A stretch of DNA of 61,441 bases from assembly GCA_003962985.1 (NCBI GenBank), contig RXKA01000062.1, positions 1-61,441 of the forward strand. The letters are read 5' to 3'. The stretch's first letter is position 1. Every line of letters begins with the position of its first letter. A program made the translations under genes and the position numbers. Positions 1 through 9,123 of the stretch are shown one piece after another. Under the pieces are notes generated by a model. That model made no database searches. It was given only the letters and a program-made list of their open reading frames with translations, and was not told where the DNA came from. This DNA is from Pseudomonadota bacterium (GTDB taxonomy: Bacteria > Pseudomonadota > Gammaproteobacteria > Burkholderiales > UBA11063).

Positions 1-1
1 A

Positions 2-526
2 ATCATGACACCAAGCAATGAGAATGAATGCTACCAAATGTTATATACTGGATTCAGACTCAATCAGACCTGTGCTGTGCGTTATCCTCGAGGTAGCGGC
101 ATAGGAACAAGCCTAGCAAATGAATTTTCTCTCTTGCCAATTGGTAAAGGAACTATCGCAGCTCATGGTGATAAAATCGCCTTCTTCGCGTTTGGTTCAA
201 TGGTACAGCCCGCATTAGCAGCCGCAGCAGAAATTGGTGCAACAGTTTGTGATATGCGTTTTGTTAAGCCACTAGATATTGACCTCATTAAAGAGATATG
301 TACAACTCATCAATATATTGTTACTATCGAAGAAAATGTAATTATGGGTGGTGCAGGTTCTGCATGTTTAGAATCAATGCAACTAATGAATTATACAAAC
401 CCAGTTTTACAATTGGGTATTCCTGATGAGTTTGTTGAACATGGAGATCCAAAAGTCTTATTATCACAAATCGGACTAGATAAAGTAGGAATCCTAAATT
501 CTTTAACACAAAAAGGCTGGATTTAA
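2..526 (+). CDS. dxs: 1-deoxy-D-xylulose-5-phosphate synthase, C-terminal part
   Basis: This is the 3' end of a gene that begins before the window; the reading frame is open to the left edge. The product condenses pyruvate and glyceraldehyde 3-phosphate with thiamine diphosphate, the first step of the MEP isoprenoid pathway. About 174 residues are visible. They cover the end of the pyrimidine-binding domain (CAVRYPRGSG) and the transketolase C-terminal domain (FAFGSMVQPAL, MRFVKPLDIDLI, EENVIMGGAGSA), which match the Dxs family closely. The protein ends at the usual place, after the VLLSQIGLD-type helix. Only the family assignment from the C-terminal third can be judged here. Confidence 0.93.
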   Translation: MMTPSNENECYQMLYTGFRLNQTCAVRYPRGSGIGTSLANEFSLLPIGKGTIAAHGDKIAFFAFGSMVQPALAAAAEIGATVCDMRFVKPLDIDLIKEICTTHQYIVTIEENVIMGGAGSACLESMQLMNYTNPVLQLGIPDEFVEHGDPKVLLSQIGLDKVGILNSLTQKGWI

Positions 527-557
527 CTAGCTAAACCTTATAAAATGGAGAGTGACT

Positions 558-1217
558 ATGCACAAATTTTGGTTACCGATAACTTTATTAGTCTTTGCCA
601 ATTGTTACGCGGAGAATATATATCTTGAGCCACAATATACGGTAGCAGTAGAAAAAATTAAAAACGAATCAGCAACTAATAGCTTTTACTTAAAAACCAT
701 CACTCCGATAGTTTATAAAAATAATTATCTACCATCAGGTCTCTCATTAAAAGTAATTTGCAGTGGTAATGAAGGACTAATTACACAAATTGAAAGCATT
801 GTTACAGAAATACCAGTCGCTCTAGGTGATACAATTAAACAACGTGTAACGTGCAGCCCTCAAATTATGCCGAATCTAATTTGGACACCTGTTAATGACT
901 ATAAACTCAAAAAAATAGCCGTTAAGCCAATAGTTGAAAGCGATTTCCAAGCCGTATCATTCAATATGAGTAATACAGGCAATGGGAGTATAAAAATGAT
1001 TAAATCTGATGGCTATTTAACACAAATCGTAACAGACAAACAAAACAAATACAATGATGCGAATTTCTTTGCCAAAATTAATAATATCGCCTATTATGTA
1101 CAATCTACGGTTAATGATAATGTTTTCACGTTACACGCAGCTAATATGCAACAACTATTTATTATTTCAAAAACTGGTAAAATTTTAGCTGATATTGAAT
1201 TTCCAAGCTATGAATAG
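558..1217 (+). CDS. Small secreted/periplasmic protein of unknown function
   Basis: The product is a protein of about 219 residues with a short Sec-type signal peptide (MHKFWLPITLLVFANCYA, probable cleavage before EN). I chose the ATG at 558 because GGAG lies 7 bases upstream; a GTG at 552 would add two residues and lacks this spacing. The mature part is rich in Asn, Thr and Ile and has no long hydrophobic segment, suggesting a soluble periplasmic or surface beta-rich protein. I recognise no domain. It follows dxs by about 30 bases and could be cotranscribed with it, but the family is unknown to me. Confidence 0.6.
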   Translation: MHKFWLPITLLVFANCYAENIYLEPQYTVAVEKIKNESATNSFYLKTITPIVYKNNYLPSGLSLKVICSGNEGLITQIESIVTEIPVALGDTIKQRVTCSPQIMPNLIWTPVNDYKLKKIAVKPIVESDFQAVSFNMSNTGNGSIKMIKSDGYLTQIVTDKQNKYNDANFFAKINNIAYYVQSTVNDNVFTLHAANMQQLFIISKTGKILADIEFPSYE

Positions 1218-1417
1218 CAATCTCGCTAATAAATATAGTAAATAACTAGTGAGCTGATTAACTCAATTAAAGTTAATAATTTAGTTAATAATTTGAGTAA
1301 AAATAGGTTATCTCAATAAATATAGTTAATACAATTTGAAATTACCTATTTTTAATGCGGGAATATACTGATACATAATTTACTTACATGTTAACTATAA
1401 AATACTTAGTGTACAAA

Positions 1418-1452
1418 TAAAGAAACAGACATATAAGATGTCTGTTTCTTTA
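1418..1452 (-). terminator. Terminator after odhB
   Basis: A perfect 15-bp inverted repeat (arms 1418-1432 and 1438-1452) encloses a 5-base loop. It lies just beyond the odhB stop codon. On the minus strand it runs into TTTATTTGT. It also lies downstream of the plus-strand gene ending at 1217, so it may stop transcription from both sides. The remainder of 1218-1417 is AT-rich with no supported gene. Confidence 0.85.
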
Positions 1453-1469
1453 TTTTCAGATTAGATTTA

Positions 1470-2627
1470 TTACAAATCTAACAATAGACGAGCTGGATCT
1501 TCCAATGCATCTTTAATTGCAACCAAAGTCAATACCGCCTCACGACCATCAATAATACGATGATCATATGACAAAGCTAGGTACATCATTGGACGCACAA
1601 CTACTTGACCATTTTCTACAACTGCACGCTCTTTAGTTGCATGCATACCCAAAATAGCAGATTGTGGTGGATTAATGATTGGTGTGCTCATCATTGAACC
1701 AAATGTACCACCATTAGTAACTGAGAATGTACCACCAGTTAATTCTTCTAGCCCTAATTTACCATCTTTAGCACGTTTACCAAAATCAGCAATTTGACGT
1801 TCGATATCCGCAATCGACATATTTTCAGCATTACGTAAAATTGGCACAACTAAACCACGTGGTGAACCAACAGCAATACCAATATCAAAATAACCGTGAT
1901 ATACGATATCATCACCATCAACTGAGGCATTAACCACAGGATATTGTTTCAATGCTGCGATAGCTGCTTTTACAAAGAATGACATAAAGCCAAGTTTAAC
2001 ACCATGTTTTTTTTCAAACTGGTCTTTATATTTAGCACGTAAATCCATCACTGGTTTCATGTTAACTTCATTGAAAGTTGTCAAAATCGCATTGGTTTGT
2101 TGGCTCTCCAATAAGCGCTCTGCTACGCGTTTACGTAAACGACTCATCGGCACTCGTTCTTCAATACGTGAACCCTTACCAGCCATAGCACCCAAGACAT
2201 CTTCTTTTAAGACACGTCCACCGCGACCAGTACCATTAACATTTGCCAAATTAACACCATTATCAGCAGCAACTTTAGCCGCTGCAGGCATAGCTTTAAC
2301 ATCACTAGTCGACGCCGCAGATGCAACTGCCGCTGGAGCTGCTGCTGGTGTTTCTACAACTGGTGCTGCTGCCACTGCTTCTGGTTTAACTGAAGTATCT
2401 AAATAAGCAATTAATTGCCCACTAGTAACCGTATCACCAGGTTTACCAACAATCTCAACCAAAGCACCATCTTCAGGCGCTGGCAATTCTAAAACAACTT
2501 TATCCGTTTCTAAGTCAATTAGGTTTTCTTCGCGCTTTACAAATTGACCTGCACTTTTATGCCAATTTAATAAAACCGCTTCACTAACCGATTCAGGTAA
2601 TTGAGGAACTTTAATTTCAATTTTCAT
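1470..2627 (-). CDS. odhB: 2-oxoglutarate dehydrogenase E2 (dihydrolipoamide succinyltransferase)
   Basis: This is the core of the 2-oxoglutarate dehydrogenase complex, transferring succinyl from lipoamide to CoA in the TCA cycle. The layout is an N-terminal lipoyl domain (about residues 1-75, lipoylated Lys in ETDKVVLE), an Ala/Pro-rich linker, a peripheral subunit-binding domain ([16 protein letters not shown]) and the catalytic domain with the HRIIDG active-site motif near the end. At about 385 residues it has usual E2o length. The start at 2627 is preferred over the in-frame ATG codons at 2633 and 2636 because GGGA lies 8 bases upstream and [14 protein letters not shown] is the typical beginning. 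No lpd gene follows, unlike in Neisseria. Confidence 0.95.
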   Translation of the reverse strand: MKIEIKVPQLPESVSEAVLLNWHKSAGQFVKREENLIDLETDKVVLELPAPEDGALVEIVGKPGDTVTSGQLIAYLDTSVKPEAVAAAPVVETPAAAPAAVASAASTSDVKAMPAAAKVAADNGVNLANVNGTGRGGRVLKEDVLGAMAGKGSRIEERVPMSRLRKRVAERLLESQQTNAILTTFNEVNMKPVMDLRAKYKDQFEKKHGVKLGFMSFFVKAAIAALKQYPVVNASVDGDDIVYHGYFDIGIAVGSPRGLVVPILRNAENMSIADIERQIADFGKRAKDGKLGLEELTGGTFSVTNGGTFGSMMSTPIINPPQSAILGMHATKERAVVENGQVVVRPMMYLALSYDHRIIDGREAVLTLVAIKDALEDPARLLLDL

Positions 2628-2672
2628 AGACATCATCCCACGAAGATTATATTTGATTTCGTTAATAAAGTA

Positions 2673-3200
2673 TTATACTCTAGATAACTCACTTGGTGCT
2701 GGACTCTTGTACATGATACACCCCAGCAAAAACAATACAAACGCTATTGCGAAAAATAAAAAACCAATAAGAACAGGCATTGTATATGCAGATACAAATA
2801 ACAATATACTGGTATATTTAAAATATAAACTATCAACCTTTTTACTTAACACACCCAAGTGTTTAGCCAGTTTATAGTTGGTGAATGCTAGAAATAGCAA
2901 CAAAATAATCGTCACTCCTAGCACACTGTATAACACAAAATTGTTTGCCAATGAATTTTTGCTAGCTGCCACCAATGATAGTAATAGTACAACAGGACTT
3001 AAGACTAATGTTTGTGCCAAATTAGTCTTAAATAGCACCATATCACCATGTGCTTTACCCAACAAATAAAACAAGTAACAACCAACTACTGTACCAACTA
3101 GACCCAAAACAATATTACCTATTGCTCCAAAGTTGATAAATTCAGGGCTAATTACGCTAACTAGCCCAATAATTCCAAGAATGCGGATTTTTCTTTCCAT
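2673..3200 (-). CDS. Four- to five-span membrane protein of unknown function
   Basis: A protein of about 175 residues begins MERKIRILGIIGLVSVISP immediately after the odhA stop. An upstream GTG/TTG start overlapping odhA is possible. It has about five hydrophobic segments (near residues 5-20, 25-45, 60-80, 88-108 and 130-165) and few charged residues. The general look recalls small DUF996-like membrane proteins, but I cannot assign a family. It sits between odhA and odhB on the same strand, 37 bases before odhB, so it should be cotranscribed with the 2-oxoglutarate dehydrogenase genes. Confidence 0.65.
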   Translation of the reverse strand: MERKIRILGIIGLVSVISPEFINFGAIGNIVLGLVGTVVGCYLFYLLGKAHGDMVLFKTNLAQTLVLSPVVLLLSLVAASKNSLANNFVLYSVLGVTIILLLFLAFTNYKLAKHLGVLSKKVDSLYFKYTSILLFVSAYTMPVLIGFLFFAIAFVLFLLGCIMYKSPAPSELSRV

Positions 3201-3204
3201 ATTC

Positions 3205-6018
3205 TTAGGCACCAATTGCCTCAGTTAACAAGTTTGCCAATTGCTGATTATGCATTGTAGACGTACCACAAGCAGGAGCAGCAGCACGTGGACGAGCAAC
3301 ACCCACGAAACGCAAACTTGGATTAGCTAAACAAGCATCTAAATCCTCGCGGATTTGTAACCATGCGCCTTGATTATATGGCTCTTCCTGAGCCCATACA
3401 AACTCAGTTGCTGATTGATACTTAGCTAATTCAGCACGTAAGTCATCACTTGGGAATGGGTACAATTGTTCTACACGAATAATCGCAATATCATCGACCA
3501 ATTTACGCTCACTTCGTGCTTTCACTAAATCATAGTATACTTGTCCAGTACATACAACAACACGTTTAGCACTAGCTTTAGCTTGATTATCGCCGATCAC
3601 AGGTAAAAATACACCTGATGTAATCTCATCAATACTACTCATTGCATCTTTAAAACGCAACAAACGTTTTGACATAAATACTACCAGTGGTTTAACATAA
3701 TTAGACTTTGCTTGACGACGTAACAAATGGAACATTTGCGCTGAAGTAGAAGGAATTGCCGCAACAATATTATTTTCCCCTGCTAATTGCAAGAAACGTT
3801 CAATTCGCGCAGATGAATGTTCAGGACCTTGTCCATCAAAACCATGCGGTAACATCATAACTAAACGGCTCAGATTACCCCATTTTGCTTCACCAGAGAC
3901 AATAAACTGATCTATCATCACTTGTGCACCATTCGCAAAATCACCAAATTGAGCTTCCCACATTGTTAGGTTATGTACATTTTCTAAACTGTAACCATAC
4001 TCAAAGCCAAGTACACCCTCTTCATTCAAAATTGAATCATAGACTGCAAACCAACTCTTATTTTGAGCATTTTTCAATGGAATATGAATACCTTCACTTA
4101 GTTGTTGACGATTCATGTTATGCCATGCAGCATGACGATGCGAGAAAGTACCACGACCTGCATCTTCACCACTGATTCGCACACTAATGCCATCATCTAA
4201 GATTGCTGCATAAGCTAATGTTTCTGCCATCCCAAAATCAATTGGTTGTTTGCCTGAAGCCATAGCGATACGTGAATCAATTAGTTTCGTTACTGTTGGA
4301 TGCAATTTGAAACTATCATCGTTTGGTTTACGCGTAACTTTTTCCGCTAATTCAGCTAATTTATCTGTGCTAACTGCAGTATCAACTGTATCATTCCATT
4401 TCGCATTAATAAATTGTTCAATAGCAAAATTATAACGTGGTAATGGAATCATTTTTGATTTATGAACATGTTCACCAGCTACTAATCCAGCACGGTATTC
4501 TTCAACTAATTTAACATCATCACCCTCAGCGATAACGCCTTCAGCAATTAATTGTTTCGCAAATAAACTGCGCGTTCCTGGATGTTGCTTAACTTTAGCA
4601 TACATTAATGGTTGTGTTAACGTCGGATCATCAGCCTCGTTATGACCATGGCGACGGAAACAAACTAGGTCAATCACAAAATCTTTACCGAATTGTTGGC
4701 GATAATCAACTGCCATATCACATGTGAACATTACTGCACGTAAGTCATCAGCGTTTACATGGACAATCGGGCTTTCAACCATTTTGGCAATATCACTACA
4801 ATAACGTGATGAACGATTATCACTAACCCGTGAGGTCGTAAAACCAACTTGATTATTAACAATGATATGAATTAGACCATAACCACCATAGCTACGAGTT
4901 AAACTCATATTGAATACTGCCTGATTGGTACCTAAACCGATTAAGGCAGAATCCCCATGGATTAAAATCCCCATGATCGAATTTTTATTAGTTGCTAGAC
5001 GATCTTGTTTTGCACGTACAATACCTTGCACTACTGGATTTATCACTTCCAAATGCGATGGATTGAATGCTAGCGCAACGTTAACTTTATTACCATTAAC
5101 CGTTAAATATTCGCATGCATAACCTTTATGATACTTAACATCACCACTAGTTACAAAATCATAAGTCGGATAGTTACCATCAAATTCATCAAATAGTTTT
5201 TGTGGAGCTTTACCAGTAATATTAACCAGCGTATTTAAGCGTCCACGGTGTGCCATACCCATACAAATATCATTTACTCCAGCTAATGCCGATTGATTGA
5301 TAATTTGATCCAATACTGGTATTAGCGTATCGCCGCCTTCTAATGAAAAGCGTTTTTGTCCAACATATTTAGTATGTAAATATTTTTCTAAACCCTCTGC
5401 TTCAGTTAGCTTTTGTAAGATTTGCTTTTTAGTCTCAGCACTCAAACTATAACCAGTATATTTAGTTTCAATATAGCTGCGTAGCCATTCACGTTCATCA
5501 CCATTACTGATGTGTGCCATTTCAAAAGCAATTTTTGTACAATAAACTGATTCATATCTAGTCAAAATATCTTTTAACTTGTGCTGCTTAGCTTTACTTA
5601 AATTATAATCATCATAAAACTCCAGCTCTAAATCAGCATCCGTTAATCCATATGTACGGTAATCTAATTCCTGAGGACGTTGGATAGATTGACGCTCAAG
5701 CGGATCTAATTTAGCAAATTTATGTCCAAAAGTACGAAATGCGTTAATTAATCCATAAACCTTAGTTTGTGAACTATTCATCACATCTCCACCACCTGCT
5801 CCAACAAGTGGGTTACTAGTTAGAATTGCAAATTTTTCTTTAACATCACTATGATTTACATCTTTAGTTGTACCATCTTGTAATGAATCAAAATACTGCT
5901 TCCATTTTGTATCAACGTTAGCTGGATTTTCTAAATAAATCTCATATAACTCTTCAATGAAATCACCATTACCACCAAACAGGTAAGAGGAGTTCCAGTT
6001 TTGCTGCATATTCTGCAT
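3205..6018 (-). CDS. odhA: 2-oxoglutarate dehydrogenase E1 component
   Basis: This is the thiamine-diphosphate-dependent decarboxylase of the 2-oxoglutarate dehydrogenase complex (also called sucA). At 937 residues it matches the E. coli SucA size. Visible signatures are the N-terminal segment SSYLFGGNGDFIEELYEIY, which binds E2, the substrate-site region GMAHRGRLNTLVN, IHGDSALIGLG, the ThDP-binding FRRHGHNEADDP, the C-terminal pyrimidine-domain segment LPHGFDGQGPEHSSARIERF and EEPYNQGAW. The start is supported by AAGGTGA placed 5 bases before the ATG. It is the first gene of the odhA - membrane protein - odhB run. Confidence 0.97.
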   Translation of the reverse strand: MQNMQQNWNSSYLFGGNGDFIEELYEIYLENPANVDTKWKQYFDSLQDGTTKDVNHSDVKEKFAILTSNPLVGAGGGDVMNSSQTKVYGLINAFRTFGHKFAKLDPLERQSIQRPQELDYRTYGLTDADLELEFYDDYNLSKAKQHKLKDILTRYESVYCTKIAFEMAHISNGDEREWLRSYIETKYTGYSLSAETKKQILQKLTEAEGLEKYLHTKYVGQKRFSLEGGDTLIPVLDQIINQSALAGVNDICMGMAHRGRLNTLVNITGKAPQKLFDEFDGNYPTYDFVTSGDVKYHKGYACEYLTVNGNKVNVALAFNPSHLEVINPVVQGIVRAKQDRLATNKNSIMGILIHGDSALIGLGTNQAVFNMSLTRSYGGYGLIHIIVNNQVGFTTSRVSDNRSSRYCSDIAKMVESPIVHVNADDLRAVMFTCDMAVDYRQQFGKDFVIDLVCFRRHGHNEADDPTLTQPLMYAKVKQHPGTRSLFAKQLIAEGVIAEGDDVKLVEEYRAGLVAGEHVHKSKMIPLPRYNFAIEQFINAKWNDTVDTAVSTDKLAELAEKVTRKPNDDSFKLHPTVTKLIDSRIAMASGKQPIDFGMAETLAYAAILDDGISVRISGEDAGRGTFSHRHAAWHNMNRQQLSEGIHIPLKNAQNKSWFAVYDSILNEEGVLGFEYGYSLENVHNLTMWEAQFGDFANGAQVMIDQFIVSGEAKWGNLSRLVMMLPHGFDGQGPEHSSARIERFLQLAGENNIVAAIPSTSAQMFHLLRRQAKSNYVKPLVVFMSKRLLRFKDAMSSIDEITSGVFLPVIGDNQAKASAKRVVVCTGQVYYDLVKARSERKLVDDIAIIRVEQLYPFPSDDLRAELAKYQSATEFVWAQEEPYNQGAWLQIREDLDACLANPSLRFVGVARPRAAAPACGTSTMHNQQLANLLTEAIGA

Positions 6019-6074
6019 GTTTTCACCTTAGTATAAATCACAAAAAACCGATTGTCAAATAAGGACAGATGGTC

Positions 6075-6104
6075 ATTATATTATTACCAATAGTTATTAA
6101 TCAA
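6075..6104 (-). promoter_or_regulatory. Sigma70-type promoter of odhA
   Basis: On the minus strand a -35 box TTGATT (6099-6104) and a perfect -10 box TATAAT (6075-6080) are separated by 18 bases, giving a predicted start near 6068 and a leader of about 50 bases to the odhA ATG. A small perfect hairpin, GATGATA-TTT-TATCATC (6140-6156), lies just upstream. It could be a regulator site or nothing; I have no evidence for a ligand. Confidence 0.6.
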
Positions 6105-6200
6105 CTTTATAAACTATCTCATAACAAATAGTATCTGGGGATGATATTTTATCATCATTAGCCACGTTAAACTATAAATTATTTTTTGCACCGCGCATAA

Positions 6201-6232
6201 AATAGGGTGAACTAAAGCTAGTTCACCCTATT
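6201..6232 (-). terminator. Terminator of the serine protease gene
   Basis: A perfect 14-bp stem (6201-6214 with 6219-6232, loop AAGC) lies 12 bases past the stop of the protease gene and is followed on the minus strand by TTTTAT. It separates the protease transcript from the odhA promoter region. Confidence 0.85.
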
Positions 6233-6243
6233 AATTTACAATA

Positions 6244-7434
6244 TTACAATGCGTTCGTTACACAATCTGTAGAATTTTTACAGGTTGCAACAGGATCTGG
6301 CGAATTCATAATATTCATAATCCAATCATAATATGCAGATACATTAGTAGCTGCATTAGGCAAGGTATTATAGAATGTACCGCATGCATCACCTGGTCCA
6401 TAAGTATGTTCTGATAATAAAATCCAATCCTTACCAGTCCAAAATAAATCACCACCACCAGAGTCACCACCACAAATTAATGCTGTGTAACCTGAACCAA
6501 AGCTATTATTATTGTAATAGCTATTATATAGATATTGATAACCAATATTGCTACTTGGCGATGCTGCATATTGATAATTAGCAACATAGAACATAGTACC
6601 ACATTCCTTATCTGAAGTAGAACACGATGCGGAACTATTTGGCGATTGCGTGTTTATTCCATATCCTAATGACAATATAGGTGCCATCGTATATGGCTGA
6701 GGATATTCATCTGCTTTAGCTAGACGTGGATAAAATGCTGACTCGCCAAACTTTCCATCAACCTGAATAATCGCAATATCATTCCCTTGACCATTTGGTT
6801 CACCATCGTTTGGCTCAAAATTAGGACAAGAACCACTTGAGTTAAATTTAGCGCCATAACAATAATCGTCACGCAGATACACTCCAACTACAGGATATGC
6901 TTCTCTCGTAGCAGAATCAGTACCATAATATACTTTTAATTGATTTGGTAAATACAAATTACTACTACTCAATGTTGTTGAACTAGTTTTATTATCAACA
7001 AAACAATGTGCTGCACCTATTAAGAATGTAGTATCAGAAGATGGATCATATTTGACTGGTGTCGCCGAACATATTGAACTACCCTGAGGAGTCGTCATCG
7101 TTACTAATGCAGTAAGGTATGCCATATTTGGATTAGTACTACTTCCATAAGCAATTTGTAATGACAGATATGGATCAGATAAACCATTTGGTAAATAGCT
7201 ATTTGGATAGGTAGTATTAGCAAAAATAGTATTATATGGGGATACACTACTAGGTTGCGGTAAATCCGTATATAGTGTTGGTACACCATTATACAAATAT
7301 GTTCCTTGTGCTGGATTTGGAAGAGGAGACACAGAGTTACTACCGCCACCTCCGCTACTGCCACCACCGCCACATGCGGATAACCCAATCGCAGTACCAA
7401 CCAGTACCAGCAAATTTACTAATTTATTATTCAT
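6244..7434 (-). CDS. Trypsin-like (S1 family) serine protease lipoprotein
   Basis: The product has 396 residues from the ATG at 7434 (a GTG at 7443 is less likely). It is a lipoprotein: the signal ends in LSAC with the lipidated Cys at residue 21, followed by a flexible Gly/Ser linker. The chymotrypsin-fold triad is visible: His143 in GAAHCF, Asp219 in NDIAIIQVDG and Ser325 in CGGDSGGGDLF. Several Cys residues suggest disulphides. It should therefore be an active protease anchored in the outer or inner membrane and facing the periplasm or surface; substrates are unknown. It interrupts the TCA-gene block and has its own terminator. Confidence 0.85.
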   Translation of the reverse strand: MNNKLVNLLVLVGTAIGLSACGGGGSSGGGGSNSVSPLPNPAQGTYLYNGVPTLYTDLPQPSSVSPYNTIFANTTYPNSYLPNGLSDPYLSLQIAYGSSTNPNMAYLTALVTMTTPQGSSICSATPVKYDPSSDTTFLIGAAHCFVDNKTSSTTLSSSNLYLPNQLKVYYGTDSATREAYPVVGVYLRDDYCYGAKFNSSGSCPNFEPNDGEPNGQGNDIAIIQVDGKFGESAFYPRLAKADEYPQPYTMAPILSLGYGINTQSPNSSASCSTSDKECGTMFYVANYQYAASPSSNIGYQYLYNSYYNNNSFGSGYTALICGGDSGGGDLFWTGKDWILLSEHTYGPGDACGTFYNTLPNAATNVSAYYDWIMNIMNSPDPVATCKNSTDCVTNAL

Positions 7435-7459
7435 AATTCTCACAGTCTTTTAAAATAAA

Positions 7460-7487
7460 GATAGTGCAGTTATAAAACTACACTATC
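7460..7487 (-). terminator. Terminator of gltA
   Basis: A 12-bp stem with one mismatch (7460-7471 with 7476-7487, loop ATAA) lies 16 bases after the gltA stop and is followed on the minus strand by TTTATTTT. It ends the sdh-gltA transcript before the protease gene. Confidence 0.8.
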
Positions 7488-7503
7488 TTAAGCATTACTT
7501 AAA

Positions 7504-8796
7504 TTATTTACGATCGTTCAAATCGAGGTAATCACGTGCAGCATAACCAGTATATAACTGACGTGGACGACCAATTTTGAAATCAGGATCTTCAATCATT
7601 TCTTGCCATTGTGCTAACCAACCAACCGTACGTGCCAATGCAAAAATTGCAGTAAACATTTCAGTTGGGATACCAATTGCACGTTGGATAATACCTGAGT
7701 AGAAATCTACATTTGGATATAATTTCTTCTCAATAAAATAAGAATCTTCCAATGCAATTTTCTCTAGTTTCATTGCTAGTTTAAATAGTGGATCATCATG
7801 TTTACCAAGAGAGTCTAATACTTCATAACAAGTTTGACGCATAATACTAGCACGAGGATCCATATTCTTATAAACACGGTGTCCAAAGCCCATCAAACGA
7901 TATTTCTTATCTTTAACGCCTTGCATAAATTCGTCAACTTTTGACTCATCACCAATCTCAGCCAACATTTTTAATACGGCTTCATTAGCGCCACCATGTG
8001 ATGGACCCCATAGGCATGAAATACCAGCAGAAATTGCCGCAAATGGATGTGTACCTGAACTACCAGCTAAGCGAACTGTTGAAGTTGATGCATTTTGTTC
8101 ATGATCTGCATGTAACAATAAAATACGATCGAATGCGCGCGCAATAACTGGATCAACAACATACTCTTCACATGGTGTTGCAAACATCATATGTAAGAAG
8201 TTTGAAGAATAATCCAAATTATTTTTTGGATACATAAATGGTAAACCTTGGTTATAACGATAGCACATCGCTACAATCGTTGGCATTTTAGCAATTAAAC
8301 GACGAATTGCGATTTTACGGTGTTCAGCATTTTTGAAATCAAAATCTTCTGGGTAAAATGCTGCCATTGCACTCACTGCACCAGCCAACATTGCCATTGG
8401 ATGTGAATCACGGCGGAAACCTTTAAAGAAGCTTTGGAACTGATCATGCACCATGTTATGACGTAAAATCGCATTTTCAAATTCTGTTTTTTGTTCTTGA
8501 GTAGGCAACTCACCGTGCAACAATAAATACGCACCTTCTAAATGAGTCGATTTCTCTGCCAACTGCTCAATCGGGTAACCGCGGTAAAATAATTGACCTT
8601 TGTCACCATCAATATAAGTAATTTTTGATTCACATGACGCAGTTGCTAAGAATGCTGGATCATAGCTCCAAAAACCATATTTACCAAATGTACGAAAATC
8701 GACAACATCTTGACCAATTGTTGGTTGGTATACAGGAAAATCTACCACTGTACCATTGCCAAAATCGACCTTAACTGTGCGTTTAGTTTCAGACAT
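7504..8796 (-). CDS. gltA: Citrate synthase (type II, hexameric family)
   Basis: The enzyme condenses acetyl-CoA and oxaloacetate to citrate, entering carbon into the TCA cycle. At 430 residues it matches Gram-negative type II citrate synthases. Active-site signatures are present: [10 protein letters not shown] and [11 protein letters not shown] (His-containing loops), [14 protein letters not shown] (catalytic His and phosphate-binding Arg) and the conserved region [15 protein letters not shown] near the C-terminus with the catalytic Asp. AAGGAA lies at a good distance before the ATG. It is 10 bases downstream of sdhE, as in Neisseria, and should share its mRNA. Confidence 0.97.
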   Translation of the reverse strand: MSETKRTVKVDFGNGTVVDFPVYQPTIGQDVVDFRTFGKYGFWSYDPAFLATASCESKITYIDGDKGQLFYRGYPIEQLAEKSTHLEGAYLLLHGELPTQEQKTEFENAILRHNMVHDQFQSFFKGFRRDSHPMAMLAGAVSAMAAFYPEDFDFKNAEHRKIAIRRLIAKMPTIVAMCYRYNQGLPFMYPKNNLDYSSNFLHMMFATPCEEYVVDPVIARAFDRILLLHADHEQNASTSTVRLAGSSGTHPFAAISAGISCLWGPSHGGANEAVLKMLAEIGDESKVDEFMQGVKDKKYRLMGFGHRVYKNMDPRASIMRQTCYEVLDSLGKHDDPLFKLAMKLEKIALEDSYFIEKKLYPNVDFYSGIIQRAIGIPTEMFTAIFALARTVGWLAQWQEMIEDPDFKIGRPRQLYTGYAARDYLDLNDRK

Positions 8797-8806
8797 GCTT
8801 TATTCC

Positions 8807-9058
8807 TTATGAAAGTTTGCTACTAATAATTTTATCAACCAACTGTTGAGCATGCTCATCAGCAAGCTGTTGTTTGCCTTGAAATAATAATAATAGATCA
8901 CCGTCATCTAACTCAAGAAGCATCTGATATAATTTCAATTCATCTTCGTTCAAAAGTGCAAAATCACCACATTGGATAAAACGATCAAAATATAAATCAA
9001 GCTCTAACATCGAACGTCGCGAGCGCCATTTTAGTTTTTCAACTGCTACATAATCCAT
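8807..9058 (-). CDS. sdhE: Succinate dehydrogenase flavinylation factor SdhE
   Basis: The product is an 83-residue protein of the SdhE/YgfY (DUF339) family, which promotes covalent attachment of FAD to SdhA. Size, helical pattern and position between sdhB and gltA fit. The family's RGxxE motif appears here as R15-S-M-L-E19, so the Gly is replaced by Ser. This is unusual because that Gly lies at the SdhA contact. The rest (LDLYFDRF, MLLELDDGDLLLLFQG) fits well. No strong ribosome-binding site is seen before the ATG. Confidence 0.9.
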   Translation of the reverse strand: MDYVAVEKLKWRSRRSMLELDLYFDRFIQCGDFALLNEDELKLYQMLLELDDGDLLLLFQGKQQLADEHAQQLVDKIISSKLS

Positions 9059-9080
9059 TATTATTCAATTCAATAACAAA

Positions 9081-9113
9081 TATTAGGTAGAAAGTAACAC
9101 CATCTACCTAATA
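9081..9113 (-). terminator. Hairpin between sdhB and sdhE
   Basis: A perfect 11-bp stem (9081-9091 with 9103-9113, loop of 11 bases) sits 10 bases after the sdhB stop, followed on the minus strand by TATTTGTTATT. It may be a partial terminator or a 3'-end stabiliser that makes sdhCDAB mRNA more abundant than sdhE-gltA mRNA. Confidence 0.65.
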
Positions 9114-9123
9114 AAAATTTTAC

